Positions 33,497-44,270 of a DNA stretch of 64,000 bases are shown in pieces. Every line of letters begins with the position of its first letter. Within the stretch, counting starts at the first letter, position 1. This DNA comes from Propioniferax innocua (GTDB lineage Bacteria > Actinomycetota > Actinomycetes > Propionibacteriales > Propionibacteriaceae). The position numbers and the translations under genes were made by a program. The stretch is from the NCBI RefSeq assembly GCF_006716235.1, contig NZ_VFOR01000001.1, forward strand, positions 744,001 to 808,000, in the 5' to 3' direction. The notes under the pieces are model-generated. The model was not told the DNA's origin, did not search any database, and saw only the letters and a list, made by a program, of their open reading frames with translations.

Positions 33497-35347
33497 GTGC
33501 CTACGCCTATCGATACGACTGGACTGAACCAGGAGAAGATCGCGGTCATCAATGGTCGCCACCGTTCCATCGGTGCGGCGATCGACGAGATGCCCGACCT
33601 CCACCCCGATCGCGTCGGGTGGCAGTACCCCGACGAGAACGATGAGTGGCGCGATCTGACGTGGAAGGGCTTCCGTACGTGGATCCACACGACCGCCGCC
33701 GGACTGCTCGAGATCGGTGTCGTCGAGTTCGACAAGGTCGCGATCGTGTCCAACACGCGGATCGAATGGGTGATCGCCGATTTCGCGCTCAACTGCCTGC
33801 GCGGCATCACGGTGACCATCTACCCGAACTCACGGCCCGATGATTACCGATACATCCTCGAGCACAGTGGATCACGCTTCGTGGTGGCTGAGAATGAGGC
33901 CGTCCTCGCCACCGTCCTGGAGCAGATGGACACCTCCCAGGACGTCCGGGTCGAGCAGGTCATCCTGCTCGAGGGCACCAGCGAGGATCCCCGCGTCATC
34001 AGCTGGAGTGACGTGCAGGCTGCCGGTGAGCGACGCTTGGCCCAGGATCCGGGGTGCGTCCGCACCCGCATCGACGCCACCGAACCCGAAGATCTGGCGA
34101 CGATCATCTACACCTCCGGCACCACCGGTCGCCCCAAGGGCGCAGAGATCACGCACGACAACTGGCTCTACCAGGCAGCCGCCTGGCACACGATCGGATT
34201 GCTCGGCCCCGATGACGTCCACTTCGTGTGGCTGCCCCTCTCCCATGCCTTCGGCAAGTGCTTGAACCTCATCGCGATGAGCCACGGCACCGTCACCGCC
34301 ATCGACGGGCGCATCGACAAGATCGTGGACAACCTCGGCACGGTGCGTCCCACCGCAATGTGCGGCGTCCCACGGATCTTCGAGAAGGTACGTGCAGCCG
34401 CCATCACCAAGTTCCCCGCCAACTCCCCGAAGGGACGCCTCTCGCGCTGGGCGTTCACCGTCGGCCAGCGGGCCAGCGACCTCGAGATTGCAGGCAAGCC
34501 CCTCCCCCGGAGTCTTGCCGTGCAGCGCAGGATCGCCGATCGACTCGTGTTCTCGACGCTGCGGGAGCTGTTCGGTGGCCGCCTGCGCTTCTTCATCTCC
34601 GGCTCGGCGAAGCTCTCCCCCGCGATCCAACGCTGGTACCACGGCATCGGGGTGCTGCTCGTCGAGGGCTACGGGGTGACCGAATCCTGCGCCGTCACGT
34701 TCTTCTCCAAACCGTGGGAACCCCAGTTCGGGACCGTCGGCAGGATCGTGCCCGGTTCGACAGTTCGCATCGCCGAGGACGGTGAAGTGCTCGTGCGGGG
34801 CGGCGGCGTGATGCGTGGCTACCACAAGGATCCGGAGAAGACCGCCGAGACCATCGTCGACGGTTGGCTCCACACCGGCGACATCGGAACGATCGCCGCG
34901 GACGGCACCTTGACGATCACTGACCGCAAGAAGGACCTCATCAAGACCTCCGGCGGCAAATACGCCTCCCCGGCGGAGATCGAGTCGACGCTCAAGGCGA
35001 CCTGCCCTTACCTCGCCGACGCGGTACTGGTCGGCGAGGGGCGCAAGTACCTGACGGCGCTGCTCATCCTCGACCCCGAGAAGCTGAAGAAATGGGGCGC
35101 CAAACACGATCTGGGCGACGACTACGCCACGCTCAGCCAACGGCCGGAGATCCGCAGATCGATCGAAGGGTACGTCGAGCAGTCGAATGCCAAGCTCGGC
35201 AAATGGGAGACGATCAAGAAGTTCGCGATCCTGGACCGTGAGCTGACGGTCGAATCCGGCGAGATGACACCGACCTCCAAGGTCCGACGCAATATCGTGC
35301 TCGAAGAGTTCGCCGACGTCGTGGAGTCCCTATACCCGGCTGAATGA
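33497..35347 (+). CDS. Long-chain fatty-acid--CoA ligase (AMP-dependent synthetase)
   Basis: 616 residues. Activates a fatty acid with ATP to acyl-AMP and then acyl-CoA. Motifs: the P-loop IIYTSGTTGRPKGAEITHDN near residue 203, FVWLPLSHAFGKC, VEGYGVTESCAVTFF, the adenylation Asp in GWLHTGDIGTI, and the hinge/lysine region ITDRKKDLIKTSGGKYASP. It is of the FadD15/LACS type that carries a long C-terminal part. The chain-length preference is unknown. The last codons (LYPAE, TGA) lie inside a tandem duplication. Confidence 0.93.
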   Translation: MPTPIDTTGLNQEKIAVINGRHRSIGAAIDEMPDLHPDRVGWQYPDENDEWRDLTWKGFRTWIHTTAAGLLEIGVVEFDKVAIVSNTRIEWVIADFALNCLRGITVTIYPNSRPDDYRYILEHSGSRFVVAENEAVLATVLEQMDTSQDVRVEQVILLEGTSEDPRVISWSDVQAAGERRLAQDPGCVRTRIDATEPEDLATIIYTSGTTGRPKGAEITHDNWLYQAAAWHTIGLLGPDDVHFVWLPLSHAFGKCLNLIAMSHGTVTAIDGRIDKIVDNLGTVRPTAMCGVPRIFEKVRAAAITKFPANSPKGRLSRWAFTVGQRASDLEIAGKPLPRSLAVQRRIADRLVFSTLRELFGGRLRFFISGSAKLSPAIQRWYHGIGVLLVEGYGVTESCAVTFFSKPWEPQFGTVGRIVPGSTVRIAEDGEVLVRGGGVMRGYHKDPEKTAETIVDGWLHTGDIGTIAADGTLTITDRKKDLIKTSGGKYASPAEIESTLKATCPYLADAVLVGEGRKYLTALLILDPEKLKKWGAKHDLGDDYATLSQRPEIRRSIEGYVEQSNAKLGKWETIKKFAILDRELTVESGEMTPTSKVRRNIVLEEFADVVESLYPAE

Positions 35348-35372
35348 GGTCGTACCCGGCTGAATGACGTCG
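35333..35372. repeat. 20-bp tandem duplication over the acyl-CoA synthetase stop codon
   Basis: TACCCGGCTGAATGA plus GGTCG (35333-35352) is repeated at 35353-35372 with one base changed. The first copy contains the real TGA; the second copy lies in the gap before the convergent gene. Confidence 0.85.
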
Positions 35373-35385
35373 CCTCCGCTCCTGC

Positions 35386-36387
35386 TCACTTTTCACGAAG
35401 CCCGCAGGATGGTCGGTCCCCGCTGCACAGCACCGAGGCCTTGAGCGGACGCCCGTCGTAGGCCCGTCCATCGGCGAACCCGACGAGTTCCCCTCGCAGC
35501 GAGGGTTCCTCCCCCGCCTCGGGGTCGAACCACTCCGACAGCGTGGCCCGGTTTCCCGCTCGTGTGCTGCTGCCCCCGACAACCCGGAACCGGTGGGACC
35601 CATCCCGTACACGGAAAGGATCCCCACTCACTTTGACGACCTCCGGGTCGGTGACCGTCACGTCTCGGGTGCCATGTGCGGCGTAGACCGCGTGGATGAG
35701 TTCACGCTCGTCCGACTCGTTGACCAGATCGATGAACCGTGCGTCGTTGACGGCGATGTCGGAGGCCCCCACGAGGCTGAGCGCCGCATAACCTGTGCTT
35801 CCCGGCGAATGAGCACTGCCGATGCGCCGGAATTCCACATCGTCCAGCGTCACCCCGGAGAGCCTGCTGATGCTCAAGCCGTTGGTCGCATCGGCGAAAC
35901 CCAGCCCGGACAGGCGAACCTCGACGCCCTCGGGTTCCTCCATGCGCAGGCTGAGCAGATAGTCATGATGTCGCCCCGCACCGGAGAAGGTCGCGCGACC
36001 GGATGGGGCGACCAGCTGGATCCTCCGTGCCCCGGAATAGGTCCAGAGGCCTCCGGCGGCCACGTATCTGCCGGGGGCCAGCTGCACACGCACCGATACC
36101 GACGGTGCCTGCTCATGGGCGATCGCATCGGCCCGTTCGATGGAGGCCACCGGATCACGTGGGGTGCCTGTGTTGGCGTCATCTCCCTGCGGCGGAGGCG
36201 CCATGTGAACCACCAGCTCGCCGGGAGCCGGGGTGTCCGGGATCGGGGTCGATACGGGCGGCGGATCATCATCAACGCCATCGAATGCAACATCCCTCAA
36301 CCCGAAAGCCACCGCGGTCACGGTGACGAGCAGGACCGACAGAACAACGAGCCGACGTCGCCACGATGATGCCGGTGCCTCGTTCAC
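35386..36387 (-). CDS. Membrane-anchored right-handed beta-helix protein
   Basis: 333 residues from GTG 36387. A short basic N-terminus and one membrane span (about residues 11-31, LVVLSVLLVTVTAVAFGL) lead to a Pro-rich linker and an extracellular region. GTPRDPVASIERADAIA, VRVQLAPGRYVAAGGLWTYS, GLSISRLSGVTLDDVEFRRIG and ASDIAVNDARFIDLVNESD are the repeating turns of a pectate-lyase-like beta-helix. No catalytic residues can be assigned. Cell-surface polysaccharide binding or cleavage is possible. GTG follows TAGGGT by 7 nt. Divergent from the UvrA paralogue. Confidence 0.72.
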   Translation of the reverse strand: MNEAPASSWRRRLVVLSVLLVTVTAVAFGLRDVAFDGVDDDPPPVSTPIPDTPAPGELVVHMAPPPQGDDANTGTPRDPVASIERADAIAHEQAPSVSVRVQLAPGRYVAAGGLWTYSGARRIQLVAPSGRATFSGAGRHHDYLLSLRMEEPEGVEVRLSGLGFADATNGLSISRLSGVTLDDVEFRRIGSAHSPGSTGYAALSLVGASDIAVNDARFIDLVNESDERELIHAVYAAHGTRDVTVTDPEVVKVSGDPFRVRDGSHRFRVVGGSSTRAGNRATLSEWFDPEAGEEPSLRGELVGFADGRAYDGRPLKASVLCSGDRPSCGLREK

Positions 36388-36394
36388 GCTGCGC

Positions 36395-36428
36395 ACCCTA
36401 CCTTCAGGCACGAGAACCGGCTTACGCT
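36395..36428. promoter_or_regulatory. Divergent leaderless promoters (beta-helix gene and UvrA paralogue)
   Basis: TAGGGT on the minus strand (36395-36400), 7 nt before GTG 36387; TACGCT on the plus strand (36423-36428), 6 nt before ATG 36435. The gap is only 47 nt and neither gene has a ribosome site. Confidence 0.5.
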
Positions 36429-36434
36429 TGAGAA

Positions 36435-38792
36435 ATGCACCCTGCTGATGGCCATGACATGATCCGTGTGATCGGAGCCCGCACCAACAACCTCCACGAG
36501 GTGTCGGTGGATATCCCCAAGCGGCGTCTCACCGTGTTCACCGGCGTCTCCGGTTCGGGCAAGAGCTCTTTGGTGTTCGGCACGATCGCGGCGGAGTCAC
36601 AGCGTCTGATAAACGAGACCTACAGCGCGTTCGTCCAAGGGTTCATGCCGACGCTGGCGCGCCCCGACGTCGACCTCCTCGAGGGTTTCACCACCGCCAT
36701 CGTGGTGGATCAGGAACGTCTCGTCGCCAATCCCCGTTCCACGGTCGGCACCATCACCGACGCCAGCACGATGCTGCGGATCCTGTTCAGCCGCCTCGGT
36801 CAACCCCACATCGGCACTCAGCAGGCATTTTCGTTCAACGTGGCCTCGGTCTCGGGTACCGGCGCGGTGAAATACGAGAAGGATGGCCGCACCGTCAAGG
36901 AGCGTCGGGAATTCAGCGTCACCGGCGGTATGTGCCCTCGCTGCGAGGGTATGGGCCGGGTACAGGACATCGATCTGGACGAGCTCTACGACGCCTCGCT
37001 CTCCCTCAACGACGGTGCGCTGAAGGTCCCCGGCTATTCCATGGAGGGGTGGCACGGCCGCATCTTTCGGGGCTGTGGCTTCTTCGACGCCGACAAGCCC
37101 ATCGCGAAGTTCACCACGCGCGAGCTCGAGGCCCTCCTGCACGCCGAGCCCACCAAGATCAAGATCGACGGCATCAATCTCACCTACCAGGGGTTGATCC
37201 CGCAGATCGAGAAGTCGATGCTCAACAAGGATGTCGAGGCCATGCAGCCCCACATCCGACGTTTTGTGGAGCGAGCAGTGCGATTCGGCACCTGCCCCGA
37301 GTGTGAAGGAACCCGGCTCAACGAGCTGGCTCGCTCCAGCCGGATCGATGGGCTCAACATCGCCGAGGTCTCCGCGCTCCAGATCGATGAGGCCGCTCAG
37401 TGGCTCCGCGGCGTCGACGCCAGCGCGGTGGGCCCACTGGCCCAGGGATTGCAGGACACGCTGGACTCCTTCGTCCAGATCGGGTTGGGCTATCTGAGCC
37501 TCGACCGTCCCACCGGGACGCTCTCCGGAGGCGAAGCGCAACGCACCAAGATGATCCGGCATCTGGGGTCGTCGCTCACCGACGTCACCTACGTGTTCGA
37601 CGAGCCCTCGATCGGGCTGCATCCCCATGACATCGCCCGCATGAACGAGCTACTGCTCCAGCTGCGAGACAAGGGCAACACCGTGCTGGTGGTGGAGCAC
37701 AAACCCGAGACCATCGGCATCGCCGATCACGTGATCGATATCGGCCCCGGGGCCGGCTCCGACGGCGGGAGGGTCGTGTTCACCGGAGACGTCGCAGATC
37801 TGCATCGGGCCGACACGACCACCGGACGACATCTCACGCACCGCGCACGCCTCAAGGACAGCGTCCGCCCGTGGTCAGATTCCCTTCAGATCCGCAGCGC
37901 GAACCAGCACAATCTGAAGGACATCGATGTGGACATCCCGATGGGTGTCCTGGTCGTCATCACCGGTGTGGCCGGCTCGGGCAAGAGCACCCTGATCCAC
38001 GGATCGCTGTCATCACGCGATGACGTGGTGGCCATCGACCAGAGCGCCATCAAGGGATCGCGACGCTCCAACCCGGCCACCTACACCGGGCTGCTCGACC
38101 CCATCCGCAAGGCGTTCGCGAAGGCCAACGGCGTCAAGCCCGGAATGTTCTCCCCCAATTCCGACGGTGCCTGCCCCACCTGCAAGGGGGCCGGTGTGAT
38201 CTACACCGATCTGGCCACGATGGCCGGCGTCGAAACGATCTGTGAGGACTGCGAGGGCCAACGGTTCGGAGCCGAGGTGCTCGGGTACGAGCTCGGCGGC
38301 AGGAACATCAGCGAGGTTCTCTCCATGTCCGTCACCGAAGCACTCGAGTTCCACTCCGAGGGTCCAGGACGTGTCCCGGCTGCCCAGAAGATCCTGACCC
38401 GACTCTTCGATGTCGGTCTCGGGTATCTGAAGATCGGCCAGCCACTCACCACCTTGTCAGGTGGCGAACGCCAACGGTTGAAGCTGGCGGCGCAGATGGG
38501 CGACAAGAGTGACGTCTATGTTCTGGACGAGCCGACCAATGGACTACATCTGGCCGATATCGATCAGATGCTCACCATGCTCGACGGGCTCGTGGAACAG
38601 GGGAAGTCGGTGATCGTCATCGAGCATCATCAGGCCGTCATGGCCCACGCCGACTGGATCATCGACCTCGGGCCGGGCGCCGGCCACGATGGTGGCCAGG
38701 TGGTGTTCACCGGAACCCCGACCGACCTCGTTGCCGACGCCTCGACCCTGACGGGTCAACACCTCGCCGCCTACGTGGCGGCGAGGTGTTGA
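36435..38792 (+). CDS. UvrA paralogue (UvrA2/DrrC-type tandem ABC ATPase)
   Basis: 785 residues, well short of the 950-1000 of housekeeping UvrA. Two ABC cassettes: Walker A FTGVSGSGKSSLVF (residue about 37) and TGVAGSGKSTL (about 515), signatures LSGGEAQRTK and LSGGERQRLK, Walker B YVFDEPS and YVLDEPT. Zinc-finger cysteines CPRCEGMG, CPECEGTR and CPTCKGAG are kept. The UvrB-binding part of the first insertion domain appears missing. Paralogues of this kind are linked to resistance to DNA-binding drugs or are of unknown role; nucleotide excision repair would use another UvrA. Its stop lies inside a terminator stem. ATG 36435 is 6 nt after TACGCT. Confidence 0.9.
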   Translation: MHPADGHDMIRVIGARTNNLHEVSVDIPKRRLTVFTGVSGSGKSSLVFGTIAAESQRLINETYSAFVQGFMPTLARPDVDLLEGFTTAIVVDQERLVANPRSTVGTITDASTMLRILFSRLGQPHIGTQQAFSFNVASVSGTGAVKYEKDGRTVKERREFSVTGGMCPRCEGMGRVQDIDLDELYDASLSLNDGALKVPGYSMEGWHGRIFRGCGFFDADKPIAKFTTRELEALLHAEPTKIKIDGINLTYQGLIPQIEKSMLNKDVEAMQPHIRRFVERAVRFGTCPECEGTRLNELARSSRIDGLNIAEVSALQIDEAAQWLRGVDASAVGPLAQGLQDTLDSFVQIGLGYLSLDRPTGTLSGGEAQRTKMIRHLGSSLTDVTYVFDEPSIGLHPHDIARMNELLLQLRDKGNTVLVVEHKPETIGIADHVIDIGPGAGSDGGRVVFTGDVADLHRADTTTGRHLTHRARLKDSVRPWSDSLQIRSANQHNLKDIDVDIPMGVLVVITGVAGSGKSTLIHGSLSSRDDVVAIDQSAIKGSRRSNPATYTGLLDPIRKAFAKANGVKPGMFSPNSDGACPTCKGAGVIYTDLATMAGVETICEDCEGQRFGAEVLGYELGGRNISEVLSMSVTEALEFHSEGPGRVPAAQKILTRLFDVGLGYLKIGQPLTTLSGGERQRLKLAAQMGDKSDVYVLDEPTNGLHLADIDQMLTMLDGLVEQGKSVIVIEHHQAVMAHADWIIDLGPGAGHDGGQVVFTGTPTDLVADASTLTGQHLAAYVAARC
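38757..38791. terminator. Hairpin terminator containing the stop of the UvrA paralogue
   Basis: A perfect 15-bp stem (38757-38771 with 38777-38791, CAACACCTCGCCGCC arm) with a 5-nt loop. It also encodes the C-terminal residues QHLAAYVAARC, with the TGA at the end of the right arm. Faces the convergent BCCT gene. Confidence 0.88.
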
Positions 38793-38818
38793 GGCCCTGA
38801 ACGGTCTCACACGACCGG

Positions 38819-40858
38819 TTATTCGCTGTACTCGCTCACCGTGCGCTGGGTCGCCTGGTAACGCTCGTAGGCGTCGAGAACGTCATTGCAGATCTGGTCC
38901 CCGGTATACGGAATCACGTCATACGGTTCCAGACCGGCCAGATCCACCTCGACCCGCGTCACCATGTCGTCGGCCTCGATGACGCCCGCACCGTAGGACG
39001 GCGCCGGGACACGACGCAATCGCACCTGGTACCGGAACGGCGTTTCCTCGCCGACCAGCAACGTCACCGTGCGGGCGACCCGCGTCTCCTCCGGGTCGTC
39101 GTCGCGCTCGAGCACCACGTGCACCCCGGCCTGGTCGAACTCGCTGCGTACCGCCTCGAGGGCCGGAACCACGACCTCGTCCAGATGCTTGGTGGCCTGC
39201 TTGGTGGTGACGACGCCGAACATCATGCCGAGGCGGTTGCGCCACGAATCAGTGCCGACGCCGCTGCGCGCCACCAGCCCGGAGGTCAGCGACGCACTAC
39301 GCGCATAGCTGAGGACCCGTTCGGCCTCCAGGGACTTGGCCAGACCGATCATCACCAGGATCATGACGAACGCGAACGGCAACCCCATCACGATGGTGGC
39401 GTTCTGCAGCGCGGCGATCCCGTCGACGGCCAGCATCGCCACCGTCAACAGTCCGGTGACCACGGCCCAGAGCACACGCAGATACCAGCGGGCGTCCACA
39501 TCACTGCCCGGCAGGGAGCTGGACAGGTTGGCCATCACCAAGGCACCGGAGTCGGCGCTGGTCACGTAGAACAACAGGCCCACGAACGTGGCCAGCCCCA
39601 CGAGGAAGAACGCACCCGGGTACTGCTGCAGCAGTCCATAGAATCCCAGTTCGGGGGTGTTGACCGCCGTTTCGGCGAACTCCTGGTCACCTCTGTTGCG
39701 AATGAGGTCGAGCGCAGCATTGCCGAAGATCGAGATCCACATGACGATGTAGATGAACGGGATCGTCAGTGTCCCCAGCACGAACTGACCGATGGTGCGT
39801 CCCTTCGAGATGCGGGCCAGGAACATGCCGACGAACGATGCCCAGGCGATCCACCAGGCCCAGAAGAACAGCGTCCAGGCGTTCATCCAATCAGCCGGAT
39901 GGTCGAAGGCCATCGTGTCGAGGGTCATCCCTGGGAACATGGCCACGAAATCACCGATGTTCATGGTGATGGCCCGCATGAGGAACGCGGTCTCCCCAGT
40001 CACCAGGATCCAGCCCGAGAGCAGGACGCCGAGCAGCACGTTCATCTGCGAGAGGATGCGGATCCCCCGGTCGACGCCCGACAGGGCAGAAACCGTCGCC
40101 ATACCCACCGCGAGCACGACCAGACCGATCTGTGCCGGCTGACCCTGCTCGATCCCGAAGAGGATGTCGAGACCGACGTTGAGCATGACCACACCGATAC
40201 CCAGCGAGGTCGCCACACCGAAGATGGTGCCGATCACCGTGGCGATGTCGACCGCGTCGCCGATCGCGCCTTTGACGCGCTTGCCGAACAGCGGGTACAA
40301 CGCCGACCGCACGGCCAGGGGCAGGCCCTTGCGATGCGCGTAATAACCCAGGGCGATCCCCATGAGGGTGTACATGCCCCACCCGGTGATGCCGTAGTGG
40401 AACAGTGTCCACACCGTGGCCTGCTCGGCCGCGATCAACGATTCGGGCTCCACCTGAGGCGGTGCCATGTAGTTGGCCACTGGCTCGCTGACGGCGAAGA
40501 ACATCACATCGGTGCCGATGCCGGCAGCAAAGAGCATGGCCGCCCACGAGAACGTCGAGAACTCCGGCCGGTCGGAGGGCTTGCCCAATCGCACCGTCTT
40601 GTAGCGGATCCCGATGATGATGGAGAACAACAGCACCACCGTGGCGAGGGCGATGTAGAACCACCCGAACCACTCGGAGAAGAACCCCACGACGGCCCCC
40701 AACGTGTCGTAGGCATGTTCGGAGGCCACAAGGCCCCAGATCGCCACGATCAGGGTGACGCTCAGTGAGACCAGCAGAACCGCCCACTTGGTGCGCGGGA
40801 TCCCGGGCTTGTCGGTGGTTTCGTCGACAGCGACCTCCTGGGTCGCGCCGACGCTCAC
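38819..40858 (-). CDS. betT: BCCT-family choline/betaine transporter (BetT type)
   Basis: 679 residues. About 12 membrane spans followed by a soluble C-terminal domain of roughly 150 residues, the BetT layout in which the tail senses osmotic state. The substrate cage is [20 protein letters not shown] with the essential Trp/Tyr residues, and the BCCT signature lies at [20 protein letters not shown]. The C-terminal part ([20 protein letters not shown]..., [12 protein letters not shown]) matches the choline-transporter tail. Choline is the likely cargo because betA follows with an ATGA overlap on its own start, and betB is next. Confidence 0.88.
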   Translation of the reverse strand: MSVGATQEVAVDETTDKPGIPRTKWAVLLVSLSVTLIVAIWGLVASEHAYDTLGAVVGFFSEWFGWFYIALATVVLLFSIIIGIRYKTVRLGKPSDRPEFSTFSWAAMLFAAGIGTDVMFFAVSEPVANYMAPPQVEPESLIAAEQATVWTLFHYGITGWGMYTLMGIALGYYAHRKGLPLAVRSALYPLFGKRVKGAIGDAVDIATVIGTIFGVATSLGIGVVMLNVGLDILFGIEQGQPAQIGLVVLAVGMATVSALSGVDRGIRILSQMNVLLGVLLSGWILVTGETAFLMRAITMNIGDFVAMFPGMTLDTMAFDHPADWMNAWTLFFWAWWIAWASFVGMFLARISKGRTIGQFVLGTLTIPFIYIVMWISIFGNAALDLIRNRGDQEFAETAVNTPELGFYGLLQQYPGAFFLVGLATFVGLLFYVTSADSGALVMANLSSSLPGSDVDARWYLRVLWAVVTGLLTVAMLAVDGIAALQNATIVMGLPFAFVMILVMIGLAKSLEAERVLSYARSASLTSGLVARSGVGTDSWRNRLGMMFGVVTTKQATKHLDEVVVPALEAVRSEFDQAGVHVVLERDDDPEETRVARTVTLLVGEETPFRYQVRLRRVPAPSYGAGVIEADDMVTRVEVDLAGLEPYDVIPYTGDQICNDVLDAYERYQATQRTVSEYSE

Positions 40859-42588
40859 GCCCGTGCCTCGTTGGCGCTGGGGATATCAGTGGTGGCGTCC
40901 CACGCATTGTTGCGCGGATCGCCCTCGGGATACAGGGGCATGCCCTGCTTGGCCCGGTACACCGGGGGGTTCTCCGGAGCGAGCGGGGTGTCTCCTGCGA
41001 TGAGGTCGGCGGCCTTCTCGGCCACCATCATCACAGGGGCGTAGATGTTGCCGTTGGAGATGCTCGGGAACACCGATGCGTCCACCACACGGAGCCCTTC
41101 GGTGCCGTGCACCCGCATGTTCGACGGGTCGACCACCGACATCTCACCGGTGCCCATGGCCGCGGTGCACGAGGGGTGCAGCGCGGTCTCGGCGTCACGC
41201 GCGACCCAATCGAGGATCTCCTCGTCGGTCTGCACCGCCGGCCCGGGCGACAGTTCACCGCCATCGAACGGCGCGAACGCGGGCTGGGAGAGGATGTGGC
41301 GGGCAGCGCGCACGACCTCAACCCATTCCTTGCGGTCGTTCTCGGTGGAGAGGTAGTTGAACCGGATGGCGGGATGCTCGAACGGATCGTTGCTGCGGAT
41401 GGTCACATCACCGCGCACATCGGTGTTCATCGGGCCGATATGCACCTGGTACCCGTGCTTGATCTTGTCCCCCGAGCCGTCATAGCGCACGGCGATCGGC
41501 AGGAAGTGGAACATGAGGTTGGGGTACTCCACCTCGTCGTTGGTGCGAATGAATCCGCCTGCCTCGAAGTGGTTGGAGGCACCCACGCCCTTGCCGCGGA
41601 ACAACCAATCGGCACCGATCACAGGCGCAAGCCAGTAGTTGAGCCACGGGCCGATCGAGACGGGCTGCGCGGCCTCATGCTGCAGGTACACCTCCAAGTG
41701 GTCCTGCAGGTTCTGACCGACACCGGGCAGCTCGATGGTCGGCTTCACACCGGCTGCACGGAGGGTCTCGGGGTCTCCGATGCCGGCGAGCTGCAGCAGC
41801 TGCGGAGAGTTGAAGGCGCCGCCACACAGGATGACTTCGCCTGCTTCGACACCGCGCACGCCACGTCCGGGCTGCTTGTAGTTCACGCCCACGACGCGAT
41901 TGCCGCGCATCTCCAGGCCGGTGACCATCGCGAGCGTGCGCACATGCAGGTTCTTACGGCCGCGGATCGGCTTCAGATAGGCGCGCGAAGCACTCCAGCG
42001 TCGCGACTGCTTGACGTTCCGGTCGAACGGCGCGAAACCCTCCTGCCGGTATCCATTCACATCATCGGTCCGGGGGTAACCGGCCTGACCCGTGGCCTCG
42101 AGGAAAGCTTGGAACAGCGGCGTCGACGCTGGGCCGCGCTCGAGCCACAACGGACCTGCACCACCACGCCAGGCGTCGGCACCCTCGGTGCAGGTCTCCA
42201 TGCGCTTGAAATACGGGAGGCAGTGGGCGTAGTCCCACTGCTCCATGCCCTCGTTCTCGCGAGCCCACTTGTCATAGTCACCCGCGTTGCCACGCTGAAA
42301 GATCATGCCGTTGATCGAGCTGGAACCTCCCAGCACCTTGCCGCGGGCATGCGCGATGCGGCGTCCACCCATATGGGGCTCCGGCTCGGACTCGTAAGCC
42401 CAGTCGTACAGCGGATTTCCGCTGGGGAACATGAGTGCGGCAGGCATGTGGACGAGAGGGTCGAAGGCCCAGTCCGAGCGACCGGCCTCGAGCACCAGGA
42501 CGCTGGTTCCCGGATCCGTGGACAGTCGGTTGGCCAGGACCGAACCGGCCGAGCCTCCTCCGACGATGACATAGTCGTAGCGTTCCAT
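40855..42588 (-). CDS. betA: Choline dehydrogenase (GMC oxidoreductase)
   Basis: 577 residues from ATG 42588, which has GAGGAG 4 nt upstream; a frame to 42738 exists but lacks signal. Oxidises choline to betaine aldehyde (and onward) with FAD. Motifs: FAD-binding [58 protein letters not shown] (GMC signature 2), and the C-terminal catalytic region [20 protein letters not shown] with [13 protein letters not shown]. The last codons overlap the transporter start by 4 nt. Confidence 0.93.
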   Translation of the reverse strand: MERYDYVIVGGGSAGSVLANRLSTDPGTSVLVLEAGRSDWAFDPLVHMPAALMFPSGNPLYDWAYESEPEPHMGGRRIAHARGKVLGGSSSINGMIFQRGNAGDYDKWARENEGMEQWDYAHCLPYFKRMETCTEGADAWRGGAGPLWLERGPASTPLFQAFLEATGQAGYPRTDDVNGYRQEGFAPFDRNVKQSRRWSASRAYLKPIRGRKNLHVRTLAMVTGLEMRGNRVVGVNYKQPGRGVRGVEAGEVILCGGAFNSPQLLQLAGIGDPETLRAAGVKPTIELPGVGQNLQDHLEVYLQHEAAQPVSIGPWLNYWLAPVIGADWLFRGKGVGASNHFEAGGFIRTNDEVEYPNLMFHFLPIAVRYDGSGDKIKHGYQVHIGPMNTDVRGDVTIRSNDPFEHPAIRFNYLSTENDRKEWVEVVRAARHILSQPAFAPFDGGELSPGPAVQTDEEILDWVARDAETALHPSCTAAMGTGEMSVVDPSNMRVHGTEGLRVVDASVFPSISNGNIYAPVMMVAEKAADLIAGDTPLAPENPPVYRAKQGMPLYPEGDPRNNAWDATTDIPSANEARA

Positions 42589-42640
42589 TGTTCTCCTCAT
42601 TTCGGGCGCGAGTCGGCTCGCGCTGCGATCCGGCGTGTGG

Positions 42641-44134
42641 TCAGTTGTCGGCGAACCATCCGGCGCGGGCTGGACGGGTGTTGTGCCAGATGTGCTTGGT
42701 CTCCTGATATTCGTGCAGACCGGCGAGGCCGAGCTCACGTCCGATGCCCGACTGCTTCATGCCGCCCCACTCGGCTCCGGCGACATAGGGATGGAAGTCG
42801 TTGATCCACACGGTTCCGTGGCGCAGGCGCCCGGCCATGCGTTCGGCACGCCCGGCGTTCTCGGTCCACACCGCTCCGGCCAGGCCATAGATGGTGTCGT
42901 TGGCGATGGCGATGGCGGCGTCCTCGGCCTCGTCCCGATCGGCACCCGAGAAGGTCTCCACGGTCAGGACCGGGCCGAAGGACTCGTCCTGCACACACCC
43001 CATCGAGCTGGTACAGCCATCGAGGATCGTGGGCAGGTAGTAGTGTCCGGCGGCCAGGGCCTCATCATCGGGACGCGCGCCGCCGACACGGAGCTGCGCC
43101 CCTTCGGCCACGGCATCGGCCACATACTTCTCGATCTTCTCGCGGTGCTGGGCGCTGATGAGCGGTCCGGTCTCGGCATCATCGTCGAAGGGGCCACCAA
43201 GACGGATCTTTCCGGCCCGACGCACGAGTTCGTCGACGACCTGGTCGTGGATCGACTCCTCCACGATCAGGCGTGAACCTGCCGAGCAGACCTGCCCCGA
43301 ATCGAGGAAGATCGCGGTGAGGGCGTTGTCGATGGCCGCGTCCAGGTCGGCGTCGGCGAAGATGATGTTCGGGTTCTTTCCACCAAGCTCCAGCGCCACA
43401 CGCTTCACCGTGGGGGCGGCTGCGGCCATGATGCGGCGGCCGGTCTGCAGCCCACCGGTGAACGAGACCAGGTCGACATCCGCATGCGTGGTGAGGGTCT
43501 CCCCCACTCCGGCGCCGGTGCCCAACACGAGGTTGGCCACACCCGCGGGAAGGCCGACGCGCTCGAGGGCGTCCATGAGCCAGATCGCCGTCGACGGGGT
43601 GAGTTCGCTCGGCTTGAGCACGAAGGTGTTCCCGGCGGCCAGGGCCGGTGCGATCTTCCAAGAGGTCTGCAGCAGCGGGAAGTTCCACGGGGTGATGAGC
43701 GAGCAGACGCCCACCGGCTCGGTCACCACACGGGAGGACACGTCGGCGACACCCGGGTCGATGATGCGTCCACCCTCGGCTGCGGCGAGGTTTGCGAAGT
43801 GGCGGATGACGCTGAGCACGTCACCCATGTCGATCCGTGCCTCGACGAGGCGCTTTCCGGTGTCCTTGGCCTCGAGGATCGCGACATCCTCGTGCTCCTT
43901 GGCCAGGAGGTCACCCAACCGGTGCAGGAGGGCTCCCCGTTCCGGGCCGGGCACCGAGGACCAGCGGTGATCATCGAATGCGCGACGTGCTGCGGCGATG
44001 GCCGCGGTGGCGTCCGCCTCACCGCCTTCGGGAACGGTGACGACGAGTTCGCCATCGGCGGGGCACAGGATGTCCCTGGTGTTGCCCGACTGCGCGTCGG
44101 CCCAACTTCCGTCGATGTACATACGAGGGTTCAC
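42641..44134 (-). CDS. betB: Betaine-aldehyde dehydrogenase
   Basis: 497 residues from GTG 44134 (AGGAG 6 nt before); ATG 44164 is an alternative but lacks a site. NAD-dependent oxidation of betaine aldehyde to glycine betaine. Seen: [19 protein letters not shown] and KPSELTPS (cofactor site), [11 protein letters not shown], the catalytic Glu in [10 protein letters not shown], the catalytic Cys in [19 protein letters not shown], and [12 protein letters not shown]. First of three genes betB-betA-betT; betA follows after 52 nt. Confidence 0.92.
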   Translation of the reverse strand: MNPRMYIDGSWADAQSGNTRDILCPADGELVVTVPEGGEADATAAIAAARRAFDDHRWSSVPGPERGALLHRLGDLLAKEHEDVAILEAKDTGKRLVEARIDMGDVLSVIRHFANLAAAEGGRIIDPGVADVSSRVVTEPVGVCSLITPWNFPLLQTSWKIAPALAAGNTFVLKPSELTPSTAIWLMDALERVGLPAGVANLVLGTGAGVGETLTTHADVDLVSFTGGLQTGRRIMAAAAPTVKRVALELGGKNPNIIFADADLDAAIDNALTAIFLDSGQVCSAGSRLIVEESIHDQVVDELVRRAGKIRLGGPFDDDAETGPLISAQHREKIEKYVADAVAEGAQLRVGGARPDDEALAAGHYYLPTILDGCTSSMGCVQDESFGPVLTVETFSGADRDEAEDAAIAIANDTIYGLAGAVWTENAGRAERMAGRLRHGTVWINDFHPYVAGAEWGGMKQSGIGRELGLAGLHEYQETKHIWHNTRPARAGWFADN

Positions 44135-44197
44135 GGGCGCTCCTGATTCTTCACCGGTGCCCATCGGCAGCGGCGTCGGCTTCTAGACGGCCCAACG

Positions 44198-44240
44198 ACA
44201 TTAACGCACATGCTGTCGACGGTGACGGGCACCGGTGCCC
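44198..44240 (-). promoter_or_regulatory. betB upstream region: possible -10 box and a 14-bp palindrome
   Basis: On the minus strand TAATGT (44198-44203) could be the -10 box for the bet operon, giving a leader of about 55 nt. Upstream, 44227-44240 is the perfect palindrome GGGCACCGGTGCCC. The palindrome could be a repressor site or the stem of a terminator for the DUF1707 gene that ends at 44271; it cannot be decided from sequence. Confidence 0.35.
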
Positions 44241-44270
44241 CTCCCCCTCGCAAGGGTTTCCGGCGCAGGA

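Noticed and set aside
44227-44240. GGGCACCGGTGCCC as a BetI operator
   Set aside because: It matches no consensus I can name and could equally be a terminator stem of the DUF1707 gene; kept only as a noted palindrome.
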